Positions 9,118-18,804 of a stretch of DNA of 61,660 bases are shown here, in pieces. A model generated the notes under the pieces. That model ran no database searches and was not told the DNA's origin. It saw nothing but the letters and a program-made list of their open reading frames with translations. Location of the stretch: the NCBI RefSeq assembly GCF_913063425.1, contig NZ_CAJXYK010000037.1, forward strand, positions 1 through 61,660, in the 5' to 3' direction. Positions within the stretch are counted from its first letter, which is position 1; the number at the start of each line of letters is the position of its first letter. The DNA is from an uncultured Thiohalocapsa sp. GTDB lineage: Bacteria > Pseudomonadota > Gammaproteobacteria > Chromatiales > Chromatiaceae. The position numbers and the translations under genes are program-made.

Positions 9118-12100
9118 TCAAGCCATCTGCGAGAGCAGTGCCTGTGCGTCCGCGCGCTGCTGCTCGCTGCCCTCATGCAACACTTCTTCCAGGATAGCGC
9201 GGGCAGCGTCCGGATCTTCCATTTCGATGTAGGCGCGCGCCAGATCCATCTTCGTGGCCGCCTCGTCCCACAGCCCGGAATCCATGCGCCATTGAGACGA
9301 GAGCACGTCGCTGGAGATGCTGTCCTCGAAGGGAGCGCCCGCCGCCGTCGCCGCGTCGGGCTCCGACGGCGCACCGCGCAGGATCTGTGTCTGCGCCTGC
9401 GCCTGACCCGCCGTCTGGCTCTCCGCCGCTTCCAGCGGATCCGGCAGGGCCGAGAGCTCGTCCGCCGGCTCCTGGGCAGGCCGCCCTTCCCCGCCCAGCG
9501 CCGGCATGTCGTCCGGCAGCGGCAGGGTGAGATCGGCGGGCTCTGAATCCGCAGGCGGACGCGTCAGCTGCTCCAGGTCGCTCAGGTCCAGATCCAGGCG
9601 ATCACCGCCCGCAGCGGTCCCCGCGCCAGCGGCCGGCGTCGGCTCGGTCCCAAGCTCCGGCGGCGATGGCGGCGCGGACTCGGCCGCATCCAGACTCAGC
9701 GGCGGCTCCGTCGGCTCCACGCCGGAGACGTCCTCCGTGTAGACGGGGGGCGTCGAGCCGTCGTCCGGCGCCCGTGTGGACTCCAGGTTGCCGTCGAAGT
9801 CGTCCAGCTCGCGCAGATCCAGCTCCAGGTCCGCCATTTGCTCGCGCAGCCGGTCGGCGCTGGACGGCGTCACCTCCCGCACCGAAAAGCCGAGGCCCGT
9901 GTCCTCGCTGTCGCCGAGCACGTCAGTGCTGGCGGCGCCGCCGTCACTCAGCGCTTCCTTGGAGCCGACGCGTGTGGGCATGTCGTCCAGCGGCTTGATC
10001 CGCGGTCCGGTGGGGACCGGCGGCACATCCGGCTCGTCACCGCCGGCGCCGAGCCCCGCGAGGCCGCTTTGCAGGCTCGCCCATTTGGCCGCATCGTGCG
10101 CGTCGTCGCCGGCGGTGCGCATGTCCTCCAGGAGCGCCGCGAGCGCACTCCGATTGCCGCTGCCGAGCAGCGCCTCGCCCAGCTTGTACCGGAGCTCCGG
10201 GCGGTCGGGTGAGCGCCCCAGCTCCTCGCGCAGCAGGGCTTCCGCCTCGCGGTAACGGCCGTAGAGGATGTAGATGTCCGCCTCGGCTATGACGTCTGCC
10301 TCCTGCGTCTCCTGCTGGCTCGGCGGCAGGTTGGAGACGACACTGACCGGCAGCCCTGTCTGCACGTCGATGGCGGGCGCGCTCGCGCCGGCCGCGGTGT
10401 GCAGCGACTGGAGCGGAGCGTCGGAGTCGAGGTCCGGCAGTGTATCGATGTCGAGCTCGCCCGCGGTTGTGGATGCCACCTCGAAGCCCGGCTCCTGATC
10501 ATGCGCTTCGGTGGGCTCGGTGTCAGCGGCGACCATGGCCTCGGTGCTGTCGTCCTGAACCAGCGCATCGGCGGTGAGCTGGCGGCGGCGGCGGTAGGCG
10601 AGCAGGCCAAGCCCCCCCAACAGCACACCACCCGCACCGGCGGCCAGTGCCCAGGGCGGCGCCGCCGATGTAACGCCACCGACGGTGTCGAGTGCGACGG
10701 CCCAGACCGGTTGCCCGCTTGTGGCGGCAGCCACCTCGGGCGTCATATCAGGCGCCGTTGACGCCGGTTCTGCGCTTGCTTCCTCAGCGCCGGGGGCGGC
10801 CGTCACTGACGTCGGGTCGTCCCCGGAAGCCGCTGCGGAATCCGCCCCTGACTCTGCGGCGGACACAGCCGAATCGACGGCTGCCGTTGCGGCGGGCGCA
10901 GGTTCCTCGCGAACGCTGCCGTCGGACTCCACGACCCCGATGCCGGGCTCGACGATGGGCTCAGGCGGTGGTCGATCCCCCGCATCAGGTGGCAGACCGG
11001 CGCCGGCAACGCCGGGGGAGTCCGGCGGCGGCGGCACCGGCAGCGCCGCGGATGAGGTCGGGGTGTCGGCGCCTGCGGTCTGCCGCAGTTGTGCCAGCTG
11101 CTCGTTGCGCAGCTCCAGCAGCCGCTGGATGTCGGCAAGCTGCTGCTCAAGCTCGCTGATGCGGCTGCGCAGCTCTGTGGTTTCCTGCCGGTTGCTTTCC
11201 GTCGTCGCCTGCACGGTGAGCAGATCCTGGCGCAGGGCCGGGTCGGCGGCCATCGGCGGCGGCGCTGCCGCGGGCGAAACCGGTGCGGCCGGCGCAGCCG
11301 GTTGGGGCTCGCCGCCGGCGGCGATGCGCAGGCGCGCGTCGTTCGGGATGTCGGTGATGGGACTCGTGTTGACGCTGCGCCCTGCCAGCGCGTCCTCGAA
11401 CTGGCGGCGGGCCGCCGCGGCATCCAGCGCGAAGAGCTCCTCCGCGGTCGGCACCACCAGATCCACACCGACGCGCAGCATGTTGATATTGCTGCGCATG
11501 AAGGCGTCCTGGTTGTTGCGGAAGATCGCCATCGCCGTCTGCTCGACGGTGGCGCCGGGCGGCGTCATCTCCCGCGCGATGCCGGTCAGGTTGGCACCCG
11601 GCTGCACCGGCCCGTAGTACAGCGGAAAGCGGGTGCCGCGGGTCTGGGGCGGCACTGGAGCGGGGGCCGGACGCGGCGGCGGCGCCTGCTGCTGGGCCTG
11701 GCGCTGGGCCTGCTGGGGCTCGCGAGCGGCGCTGCGCAGGGGCGGTGGCGCGGACTCCGGCTCGGGCGGCGGCCGCCGCCGTGCAGCTGCCCGCGGCGGC
11801 ACCAGGCGCGGCGGTGCCGAGGTGCCCCGTGCCGGCGGGTCCAGCAGCACGGTGTACTCCTTCACCAGGCGCCCCTGGGGCCAGATCACCTCCATGAGGA
11901 AGTCGATGTAGGGCTCGCGCACGGGCTCGCGACTGGAGACCTGGATGTACGGTCGGCCGTCGGTGCCGATGGCGGGGGTGAAGCGCAGGCGGGTCAGGAA
12001 ATGCGGGCGCTCGGCGCCGGCCTTGGTGAACTCTTCGCGGCTTGCGAGCCGTGCCTTGACTGCATCGAGCTCATCCGGATTGACGTCGGTGAGCTCGATC

Positions 12101-12228
12101 TCGGCATAGAAGGGCTGGTTCAGCGCGGATTGGGTCTGCATTGCGCCGAGACCCAGCGCTGCAGCGGTGCCCGCGAGGCACGCGAGCAGCAGGGCCGAGG
12201 CGATGACCAGGGGGGGGTTCGGCAACAT
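9118..12228 (-). CDS. fimV: FimV-like polar hub protein
   Basis: This is a large inner-membrane protein that in Pseudomonas binds peptidoglycan and organises type IV pili/twitching motility and polar signalling. Features in order are: a signal/anchor segment (LVIASALLLACLAGTAAA); the conserved beta-rich FimV N-terminal domain with PYIDFLMEVIWPQGRLVKEYTVLLDPP; a Pro/Arg linker; a LysM-like module (LYYGPVQPGANLTGIAREM ... RVGVDLVVPT); a coiled coil with repeated ELEQQLADIQRLLELR; one transmembrane helix (LAAGAGGVLLGGLGLLAYRRRRQ); a long acidic cytoplasmic region; and the C-terminal TPR-like FimV domain (KMDLARAYIEMEDPDAARAIL). I start it at 12228 (1036 aa), where GGAGG abuts the ATG. That spacing is poor, so the true start may be a TTG just inside or a codon upstream. 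Confidence 0.93.
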   Translation of the reverse strand: MLPNPPLVIASALLLACLAGTAAALGLGAMQTQSALNQPFYAEIELTDVNPDELDAVKARLASREEFTKAGAERPHFLTRLRFTPAIGTDGRPYIQVSSREPVREPYIDFLMEVIWPQGRLVKEYTVLLDPPARGTSAPPRLVPPRAAARRRPPPEPESAPPPLRSAAREPQQAQRQAQQQAPPPRPAPAPVPPQTRGTRFPLYYGPVQPGANLTGIAREMTPPGATVEQTAMAIFRNNQDAFMRSNINMLRVGVDLVVPTAEELFALDAAAARRQFEDALAGRSVNTSPITDIPNDARLRIAAGGEPQPAAPAAPVSPAAAPPPMAADPALRQDLLTVQATTESNRQETTELRSRISELEQQLADIQRLLELRNEQLAQLRQTAGADTPTSSAALPVPPPPDSPGVAGAGLPPDAGDRPPPEPIVEPGIGVVESDGSVREEPAPAATAAVDSAVSAAESGADSAAASGDDPTSVTAAPGAEEASAEPASTAPDMTPEVAAATSGQPVWAVALDTVGGVTSAAPPWALAAGAGGVLLGGLGLLAYRRRRQLTADALVQDDSTEAMVAADTEPTEAHDQEPGFEVASTTAGELDIDTLPDLDSDAPLQSLHTAAGASAPAIDVQTGLPVSVVSNLPPSQQETQEADVIAEADIYILYGRYREAEALLREELGRSPDRPELRYKLGEALLGSGNRSALAALLEDMRTAGDDAHDAAKWASLQSGLAGLGAGGDEPDVPPVPTGPRIKPLDDMPTRVGSKEALSDGGAASTDVLGDSEDTGLGFSVREVTPSSADRLREQMADLELDLRELDDFDGNLESTRAPDDGSTPPVYTEDVSGVEPTEPPLSLDAAESAPPSPPELGTEPTPAAGAGTAAGGDRLDLDLSDLEQLTRPPADSEPADLTLPLPDDMPALGGEGRPAQEPADELSALPDPLEAAESQTAGQAQAQTQILRGAPSEPDAATAAGAPFEDSISSDVLSSQWRMDSGLWDEAATKMDLARAYIEMEDPDAARAILEEVLHEGSEQQRADAQALLSQMA

Positions 12229-12378
12229 CCTCCGTCCTCTCCGGAGCGGCCCGGCGGTGGGCGCCCGGGCCGCGGGCGGCGCCCTCAGCCGCGCCGCGGC
12301 AGAGACGCGGCGCGGGTGCGGCACAACCCCGGACTATAGCGGAAAGGCGGGGAAACGACCAAGATCAGATAGGGAATT

Positions 12379-13494
12379 TTACCGTTTCAGCAACAGTGCA
12401 AGCATGCGCCGCAACGGCTCGGCAGCCCCCCACAGGAGTTGGTCGCCGACGGTGAATGCCGACAGGTACTCGGGCCCGAGGTTCATCTTGCGCAACCGGC
12501 CCACGGCGATATCGAGCCTGCCGGTGACGGCGGTGGGCGAGAGCTCGGCGATGCTGCGCTCGCGCTCGTTGGGCACCACCCGCACCCACTCGTTGGCGGT
12601 GGCCAGCATGTCCGCGATCTCATCCACGGGCATATCCTGCTTCAGCTTGATGGTGAGCCCCTGGCTGTGACAGCGCATGGAACCGATGCGCACGCAGGTG
12701 CCGTCGATGGGGATGGGATTGCCCTCGCGCCCCAAGATCTTGTTGCTCTCGACGCTGCCCTTCCATTCCTCGCGGCTCTGGCCGTTGTCGAGCGCCTTGT
12801 CGATCCAGGGGATCAGGCTCCCTGCCAAGGGGACCGTGAAGAGCTGGTCCGGGAAGGCGTCACCGCGCATGGCGTCGATGACCTTGCGGTCGATGTCGAG
12901 GATGGCGCTGTGCGGGTCGGCCAGCTCGTCCGCGACGGCATCGCGCAGCGCACCCATCTGCAGCAGCAGCTCGCGCATGTTGCGGGCACCGGCGCCGGAG
13001 GCGGCCTGGTAGGTCATGGCGCTGACCCAGTCGACGAGATCGCGCCGCAGCAGATCGCCCACCGCCATAAGCATGAGGCTCACGGTGCAGTTGCCGCCGA
13101 TGAAGTCGCGCTTGCCGGCGGCGAGCGCCTGCTCGATGACATCCAGGTTCACCGGGTCCAGCACGATGGTGCTGTCAGGCTGCATGCGCAGGGTCGAGGC
13201 GGCGTCGATCCAGTAGCCCCGCCAGCCCGTCGCGCGCAGCGGGCCGAAGACCTCGGCCGTATAGTCGCCGCCCTGGCAGGTGACGATGGCATCCATCTCG
13301 GCGAGCGCGTCCAGGTCCCGGGCGTCGCGCAGCGGCTGTGCGCCGTAGCCCACGTCCGGTCCGGGCTCACCCTGTTGGGATGTGGAAAAGAAGACGGGCT
13401 CGGCGATCTGCGCGAAGTCTCCCTCCGCGCGCATGCGCTCCATGAGCACAGAGCCCACCATGCCGCGCCAGCCCACAAAACCGATTCTGTTCAT
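12379..13494 (-). CDS. asd: Aspartate-semialdehyde dehydrogenase
   Basis: Asd reduces aspartyl phosphate to aspartate semialdehyde with NADPH, feeding lysine/diaminopimelate, threonine and methionine. The 371-residue protein opens with the Rossmann motif [13 protein letters not shown] and has catalytic Cys136 in GGNCTVSLM, plus the conserved [10 protein letters not shown] segment holding the active-site His. It is the long gammaproteobacterial (E. coli-type) form. It sits between leuB and fimV, the standard location in Pseudomonas relatives. ATG is at 13494. Confidence 0.97.
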   Translation of the reverse strand: MNRIGFVGWRGMVGSVLMERMRAEGDFAQIAEPVFFSTSQQGEPGPDVGYGAQPLRDARDLDALAEMDAIVTCQGGDYTAEVFGPLRATGWRGYWIDAASTLRMQPDSTIVLDPVNLDVIEQALAAGKRDFIGGNCTVSLMLMAVGDLLRRDLVDWVSAMTYQAASGAGARNMRELLLQMGALRDAVADELADPHSAILDIDRKVIDAMRGDAFPDQLFTVPLAGSLIPWIDKALDNGQSREEWKGSVESNKILGREGNPIPIDGTCVRIGSMRCHSQGLTIKLKQDMPVDEIADMLATANEWVRVVPNERERSIAELSPTAVTGRLDIAVGRLRKMNLGPEYLSAFTVGDQLLWGAAEPLRRMLALLLKR

Positions 13495-13634
13495 GCTTGA
13501 AGCCCCCTGAAGTCAGTCAGGCATCAAGCTTAACGGGACTCGCGGGGTTGGTGGGTGAGGCAGAGCAAGGGGAAGGGCTGAGGGCTCGTCACGCTCAGGG
13601 TGGCCGTCGTCACCCTGTCGTCTCCGGCGCCTCG

Positions 13635-14723
13635 TCACTCGGTACTCGCCCGCAACGCCGTGACGACCGCATCCCCCATCTGCGCGGTGCCGACGGTCTG
13701 GGTACCTGCGGCGGCGATGTCCGCGGTGCGCAGGCCCTGGTCCAGCACGGCGGCGACGGCCTGCTCGATGCGCTCGGCGTGGGCCGGCGCGTCCAGCGAA
13801 TAGCGCAGCATCATGGCCACGGAGAGGATGGTGGCGAGCGGGTTGGCAACACCCTTGCCCGCGATGTCCGGCGCGGAGCCGTGGATGGGCTCGTACATGC
13901 CCTGGCCGTCGGCATTCAGGGACGCCGAGGGCAGCATGCCGATGGAGCCCGTCAGCTGGGCCGCGCAGTCCGACAGGATATCGCCGAACATGTTGGTGGT
14001 GACCATGACGTCGAACTGCTTCGGCGCCCGCACCAGCTGCATGGCCGCGTTGTCGACATACATGTGCGACAGCTCGATATCCGGATACTCGCCGCCCACC
14101 CGGGTAGCCACCTCCCGCCACAGCTCGGTGCACTCCAGCACATTGGCCTTGTCCACCGAGCACACGCGCTTGCCGCGCTTGCCGGCGAGATCGAAAGCGA
14201 CGCGGCAGATGCGCTCGATTTCGGACTCGGTGTAGACGAGCGTGTTGATGCCCTTGCGCTCGCCGGACGCCAGCGTCTCGACGCCGCGGGGCCGGCCGAA
14301 GTAGATGCCACCCGTGAGCTCGCGGACGATGAGGATGTCCAGCCCGGAGACGACTTCCGGCTTCAGCGTCGAGGCATCCGCCAGCTGCGGGTAGAGGATG
14401 GCGGGGCGCAGGTTCGCGAAGAGCCCGAGCTCGGCCCGCAGGCCCAGCAGCCCCTTCTCCGGGCGCACCGAGATATCCAGCGGCTCCCACTTGGGCCCGC
14501 CGACGGCGCCGAGCAGCACGGCATCCGCGGTCTTCGCGGCCGTGAGCGTGGCCTCCGGCAGGGGATGGCCCTCGGCATCGTAGGCCGACCCGCCCACCAA
14601 GGCGTCTTCGGTCTCGATGGCCAGTCCGAAGTCCTTGCGCAGACAGTCCAGCACCTTCACCGCCTCGGCGACGATCTCCGGGCCGATGCCGTCACCGGCC
14701 AGAATCAGAATCTTCTTGCTCAC
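13635..14723 (-). CDS. leuB: 3-isopropylmalate dehydrogenase
   Basis: LeuB oxidatively decarboxylates 3-isopropylmalate with NAD in leucine synthesis. The 362-residue frame starts with GTG at 14723 ([18 protein letters not shown]). It has the substrate-binding [14 protein letters not shown], the [14 protein letters not shown] segment with the conserved Tyr, the metal-binding [11 protein letters not shown] and the NAD-binding [14 protein letters not shown]. Everything needed for catalysis is present. It is separated from leuD by 464 bp. Confidence 0.97.
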   Translation of the reverse strand: MSKKILILAGDGIGPEIVAEAVKVLDCLRKDFGLAIETEDALVGGSAYDAEGHPLPEATLTAAKTADAVLLGAVGGPKWEPLDISVRPEKGLLGLRAELGLFANLRPAILYPQLADASTLKPEVVSGLDILIVRELTGGIYFGRPRGVETLASGERKGINTLVYTESEIERICRVAFDLAGKRGKRVCSVDKANVLECTELWREVATRVGGEYPDIELSHMYVDNAAMQLVRAPKQFDVMVTTNMFGDILSDCAAQLTGSIGMLPSASLNADGQGMYEPIHGSAPDIAGKGVANPLATILSVAMMLRYSLDAPAHAERIEQAVAAVLDQGLRTADIAAAGTQTVGTAQMGDAVVTALRASTE

Positions 14724-15187
14724 AAGGTTTTCTCTTTGTTTCAGATGCGGTGTTTCAGGCGACGGCGGGCAGGTCAGGATCGCAACGGCTCTGCGCTGTC
14801 ACGGCGCGCCGCGCGCTCTGCGTCCCGTCAGTGCCGGTGGACACCCGGGCGGCGCGGAGCGCTGCTGGACGCGCGACACCGCCGGGAGACTGGGCAAGCA
14901 TTCGTCAGTGGCATCGGAGTCTGCCCCCTGGACGCCGTTCGGCACATCGCGGACCAACCAGAGATCAGTGCGTCATGACCCGCCGGGCGGCGGATGCGCT
15001 TGCCTCATCCGCCCCACGGCCAATCCTTGCCCACCAGCCTCCAAGCGGTGTCACGAGACCCAACCCCTTCGCGCCTTTCTTTCGCGTCTTCGCGTCTTCG
15101 CGTGCCTCTCTTTGCCGCGCCTTCCCTTCGCGTCTTCCCCCACGCGTTCGCATGCCCCGCTTCCGCCCCCGGAGCGATCGCGCGCCG
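14724..15187. other. Non-coding gap between leuD and leuB
   Basis: This 464-bp stretch has no convincing gene. Around 15078-15140 it holds pyrimidine-rich near-repeats built from cttcgcgtctt and related words. They resemble the dispersed accacgaag/cgcgaagacgc intergenic repeats common in environmental proteobacteria. In Pseudomonas a methyltransferase gene often lies between leuD and leuB; I see no trace of it here. Confidence 0.5.
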
Positions 15188-15835
15188 TCAGCCGAACAAC
15201 CAGGGCGCCTCGCCCCGCCGGCGTGACTCATAGGCCGCGATCTCGTCGGCGTGGGTCAGCGTGAGCCCGATGTCGTCGAGCCCGTGGATCAGGCAGTGGT
15301 GGTGGAAGGGGTCGATGTCGATCTCGATGGTGCCGTGGCCGTCCGCGTCGAGCTTCAGGTTGTGCAGGTCCACATCGATGGTCAAAGGCTCGTCGCTGTC
15401 GGTGGCGAGCTCGAACAGCCGGTCGACGATGGCCTCGTCCAGCACGATGGGCAGGAGCCCGTTCTTGACGGCGTTCTGGTGGAAGATGTCGGCAAAGCTC
15501 GGGGCGATCAGCACCCTGAAGCCATAGTCGGCCAGCGCCCAGGGCGCGTGCTCCCGGGACGACCCGCAGCCGAAGTTGTGCCGGGCGAGCAGGATGGTCG
15601 CATCCGCGTACTTCGGATCGTTGAGCACGAAGTCCGGGTTCACGGGCCGGCCGGAGCAGTCCTGGCCCGGCTCGCCTCGGTCCAGGTAGCGCCACTCGTC
15701 GAACAGGTTCGGGCCGAAGCCGGTGCGCGCGATGGACTTCAGGAACTGCTTCGGGATGATGGCATCCGTGTCCACATTGGCGCGGTCAAGCGGCAGCACT
15801 GTCCCGCGAAAGTTCTCGAAGGGCTTCATGGGCAT
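15188..15835 (-). CDS. leuD: 3-isopropylmalate dehydratase small subunit
   Basis: LeuD is the small (swivel-domain) subunit of isopropylmalate isomerase, working with LeuC. The 215-residue protein has [20 protein letters not shown] near the N-terminus, the conserved [16 protein letters not shown] active-site loop and [16 protein letters not shown]. The start follows the leuC stop by only 3 bp, so the two subunits are made together. An internal Met two codons later (15829) is an alternative start. Length is normal for the proteobacterial form. Confidence 0.97.
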   Translation of the reverse strand: MPMKPFENFRGTVLPLDRANVDTDAIIPKQFLKSIARTGFGPNLFDEWRYLDRGEPGQDCSGRPVNPDFVLNDPKYADATILLARHNFGCGSSREHAPWALADYGFRVLIAPSFADIFHQNAVKNGLLPIVLDEAIVDRLFELATDSDEPLTIDVDLHNLKLDADGHGTIEIDIDPFHHHCLIHGLDDIGLTLTHADEIAAYESRRRGEAPWLFG

Positions 15836-15838
15836 GGC

Positions 15839-17245
15839 TCAAACCTCCCGGACGTCGACGAAGCGGCCGTGGATGGCGGCGGCCGCGGCCATGGCCGGGC
15901 TCACCAGATGGGTGCGACCGCCCTGCCCCTGGCGGCCCTCGAAGTTCCGATTGCTGGTGGAGGCGCAGCGCTCGCCGGGCTCCAGGCGATCCGCGTTCAT
16001 GGCCAGGCACATGGAGCAGCCGGGCTCGCGCCACTCGAAGCCGGCCTCGGTGAAGATCCGGTCCAGGCCCTCGGCCTCCGCCTGTTCCTTCACGAGCCCC
16101 GAGCCGGGCACGACCATGGCGAGCTTGATGGAGTCGGCGACCTTCCCCCCCTTGGCCACCTCGGCGGCGGCGCGCAGGTCCTCGATGCGCCCGTTGGTGC
16201 AGGAGCCGATGAAGACCTTATCCAGCGCGATCTCGGCGAGCGGTGTCCCGGGCGTGAGACCCATGTAGGCCAGCGCATGCCGATAGCTGCCCGCCTTCAC
16301 CGGGTCGGCGATATCCGCCGGGTCCGGCACGCTGCCGTCCACCGGCAGCACCATCTCCGGCGAGGTGCCCCAGGTGACCTGCGGACGGATGCTGGCGGCG
16401 TCGATGTGCACGACGCGGTCGTACTCGGCGCCGGGGTCGGAGTTGAGGCTGCGCCAGTGCTGCGCCGCTTGCTCGAACAGCTCGCCCTGCGGTGCCATGG
16501 GCCGGCCGCGGACGTAGTCGATGGTGGTCTCGTCGATGCCGATGAGCCCGGCCCGCGCGCCGGCCTCGATGGACATGTTGCAGACGGTCATGCGCCCTTC
16601 CATGCTGAGCGCGCGGATGGCCTCCCCACCATACTCGATGACATGGCCGGTGCCGCCGGCGGTGCCGATCTCGCCGATGATGGCGAGCACGATGTCCTTG
16701 GCCGTGACGCCGCGGCCCAGCGCGCCGTCCACGCTCACCAGCATGGACTTGGATTTCTTCTGCAACAGGCACTGGGTCGCCAGCACATGCTCGACCTCGG
16801 AGGTGCCGACGCCGAAGGCCAGCGCCCCGAAGGCGCCGTGGGTGGAGGTGTGGCTGTCGCCGCAGACCATGGTGATGCCCGGCAGCGTGAAGCCCTCCTC
16901 CGGGCCGATGACGTGCACGATGCCCTGGCGCTTGTCCGCCATGTCGAAGAGCTGGATGCCGAATTCCCGGCAATTGGCCTCAAGCGCTTCCACCTGGATG
17001 CGCGAGATCGGGTCCGTGATGCCAAGATGCCGGTCCGTGGTCGGCACGTTGTGATCCGGCACCGCCAGGTGTGTCTCCGGCCGCCGCGGCCTGCGCCCGG
17101 CGAGCCGCAGGCCCTCGAACGCCTGCGGCGAGGTCACCTCGTGCACCAGCTGCCGGTCGATGTACAACAGCGATGTGCCGTGCTCGTCGGTGCGGACGAC
17201 ATGCTCGTCCCAGATCTTGTCGTAGAGGGTGCGGGGGGTTGGCAT
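15839..17245 (-). CDS. leuC: 3-isopropylmalate dehydratase large subunit
   Basis: LeuC carries the [4Fe-4S] cluster that isomerises 2- to 3-isopropylmalate. The three cluster cysteines are in FIGSCTNGR and [42 protein letters not shown] is the aconitase-family signature. The ATG at 17245 gives 468 residues beginning [17 protein letters not shown], matching the family; the open frame upstream is unrelated. It heads the leuCD unit, divergent from the Trypco1 gene. The 205-bp spacer contains a heptamer tandem repeat. Confidence 0.97.
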   Translation of the reverse strand: MPTPRTLYDKIWDEHVVRTDEHGTSLLYIDRQLVHEVTSPQAFEGLRLAGRRPRRPETHLAVPDHNVPTTDRHLGITDPISRIQVEALEANCREFGIQLFDMADKRQGIVHVIGPEEGFTLPGITMVCGDSHTSTHGAFGALAFGVGTSEVEHVLATQCLLQKKSKSMLVSVDGALGRGVTAKDIVLAIIGEIGTAGGTGHVIEYGGEAIRALSMEGRMTVCNMSIEAGARAGLIGIDETTIDYVRGRPMAPQGELFEQAAQHWRSLNSDPGAEYDRVVHIDAASIRPQVTWGTSPEMVLPVDGSVPDPADIADPVKAGSYRHALAYMGLTPGTPLAEIALDKVFIGSCTNGRIEDLRAAAEVAKGGKVADSIKLAMVVPGSGLVKEQAEAEGLDRIFTEAGFEWREPGCSMCLAMNADRLEPGERCASTSNRNFEGRQGQGGRTHLVSPAMAAAAAIHGRFVDVREV

Positions 17246-17344
17246 CGGGGCGATCTCGGCGGCGGATGCGAAGCCGGGTAGCCTATCGCGGAGACGGGGG
17301 TGAAGGAAAGTGCGCGGTGCCTGGGCAGCCGCGGTCCGTGCCCC

Positions 17345-17390
17345 GCACGACGCACTACGCACGACGCATTACGCACTACGCACTACGCAC
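17345..17390. repeat. Heptamer tandem repeat in divergent promoter region
   Basis: About 6.6 copies of a 7-bp unit (gcactac, with variants gcacgac and gcattac) lie between leuC and the Trypco1 gene, 60 bp before the latter's start. Similar gtagtgcgtagtgc runs occur as dispersed intergenic repeats in many environmental genomes. Here the position could affect promoter spacing of either gene. Confidence 0.75.
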
Positions 17391-17450
17391 CCCTTCGACT
17401 ATGCTCCGCAGCGTCCGAAGAGAGGCAACCTTACTGAACGGAGCGCCAGC

Positions 17451-17792
17451 ATGATCCGCATCAAACCCCTCACCCTCGACGACGGCAGCCAGATCCTCGT
17501 GGAGGTCGAGCAGGCCGACATCGCCACTCCCGGCTACCAGGCCAACCTGCCCGCCGGCGCCGAGCCCACCGGCATGGGCGAGAAGCTCGACGACGCCATG
17601 GCCATGCTGCGCAACAGCATCGGCGCCATGGCACGCAACGTGCACGCGAGCCTCGCCGAGCAGTCGCCCCACGAATGGGCCATGGAGGTCAGCATCGGCT
17701 TCAAGGGCGAGACCCAGCCCATCCCGGTCATCGTCACCGGCTCCGCCACCGGCTCGGTCAAGGTCACCGCCAAATGGAAGCGCGAGGACTGA
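17451..17792 (+). CDS. Trypco1 (CU044_2847-type) domain protein
   Basis: This 113-residue protein matches the style of the Trypsin-co-occurring domain 1 family. It has a beta-rich N-terminus (IRIKPLTLDDGSQILVEVEQ), a central helix with a run of small residues (LDDAMAMLRNSIGAMARNVHASL), then EWAMEVSIGFKGETQ and the closing strand GSVKVTAKWKRED. The family was predicted to take part in NTPase/protease-based conflict systems next to trypsin-like proteases. That is the context here: a protease gene follows after 76 bp. GGAG sits 7 bp before the ATG. Predicted cytoplasmic, with no signal or membrane segment. The assignment is from recall of the family pattern and needs a profile search. Confidence 0.75.
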   Translation: MIRIKPLTLDDGSQILVEVEQADIATPGYQANLPAGAEPTGMGEKLDDAMAMLRNSIGAMARNVHASLAEQSPHEWAMEVSIGFKGETQPIPVIVTGSATGSVKVTAKWKRED

Positions 17793-17868
17793 CGCCCGCC
17801 GCCCGGGCCGCTGACCGCTCCGCGACGGCCCCACCGGGACCGCCACCGCCGCGCCGACATCACCACCC

Positions 17869-18804
17869 ATGCGCGCCTGGCAAACCGCTGTCTGCCGCCT
17901 CTACCACGGCCATCCGAGCCGCGGCGGCAGCGCCCAGGGCAGCGCCTGCTTCGTCACGCCGGACCGGCTGCTCACCGCCGCGCATCTGGTCCGCGACCTC
18001 GCGCCGGAGCAGGTCTACCTCCGTGGCCTGCCCGCCGACGCCGTGGAACGGGTCGTGGAGACCCGCTGCCACCCGACGCTGGACCTGGCCTGGCTGCGCA
18101 TCGGCGCCCCGCAGCCCGTCCGCCCGCTGCGCCTGGACCCGCGCCCGCTGCCGGACGGCGCCGAGCTGACCCTGTGCGGCTTCCCGGACCCGGACAGCGG
18201 CCTGCGCACGGCCCGCCATCGGCTCATCGCGCGCGACGGCGGCTTCCAGCTCGGCATCGTCCAGGGCTATCCGGGCAAGGGCTTCAGCGGCGGGCCGGCG
18301 CTGCTCGGTGCCGGCGGCACGGGCTGGGCCGGCGCGCTCGCGCGGCTGTGGCCATGGCTTGCCAAGCCCCGCCTCGCCGGCATCTGCGCGGCCCGTCACC
18401 AGGACCGCAACGAGGGGCTCATCGTGCCCCTGGCCGCGGCGCCGGAGCTGCTGGCGGAGCTGCCGACGGCGCGCCCGCCCCGCCGCCGCAAGCTGGTCGT
18501 CGCCCTGGTGACGCTGGCCGCCGCAGGCATCGGCTGGCGGCTGCTTTCCGAGACAACCGAGCCCCTCGCCGGCAGCATCCGCGACGCCGACGGTGAGCCC
18601 ATCGCCGGTGTGGCGGTGACCCTCACCGAGTACGACCTCACCGCCACCACGGACCACCTCGGGCGCTTCCGCTTCCAGGTGCCCACCGACCCTGGCACCA
18701 TGGTGGAGCTGGTGGCAAGCTCCCCCGGCCACCGCGGCTGGCGGGACTACGTGGCCGCGGGTACCACCGGCATCGGCATCATCATGGAACGGAGCCGCAG
18801 ATGA
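17869..18804 (+). CDS. Membrane-anchored trypsin-like serine protease
   Basis: This 311-residue protein has an N-terminal chymotrypsin-fold protease without a signal peptide. The triad is visible as H39 (LLTAAHLV), D72 (LDLAWLRI) and S140 (GKGFSGGPAL). A basic stretch (RPPRRRK) at about residue 203 precedes one membrane helix (LVVALVTLAAAGIGW). About 90 C-terminal residues form a carboxypeptidase-regulatory-like beta domain (LAGSIRDADGEPIAGVAVTLTEYDLTATTDHLGRFRFQV). The positive-inside rule suggests a cytoplasmic protease and a periplasmic beta domain. The stop overlaps the next start as ATGA, so it is coupled to the TPR gene. With the Trypco1 gene it forms a protease/partner pair; targets are unknown. 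Confidence 0.85.
   Translation: MRAWQTAVCRLYHGHPSRGGSAQGSACFVTPDRLLTAAHLVRDLAPEQVYLRGLPADAVERVVETRCHPTLDLAWLRIGAPQPVRPLRLDPRPLPDGAELTLCGFPDPDSGLRTARHRLIARDGGFQLGIVQGYPGKGFSGGPALLGAGGTGWAGALARLWPWLAKPRLAGICAARHQDRNEGLIVPLAAAPELLAELPTARPPRRRKLVVALVTLAAAGIGWRLLSETTEPLAGSIRDADGEPIAGVAVTLTEYDLTATTDHLGRFRFQVPTDPGTMVELVASSPGHRGWRDYVAAGTTGIGIIMERSRR

Noticed and set aside
17345-17390. CRISPR-like array
   Set aside because: The unit is only 7 bp with no spacers, so it is a simple tandem repeat.
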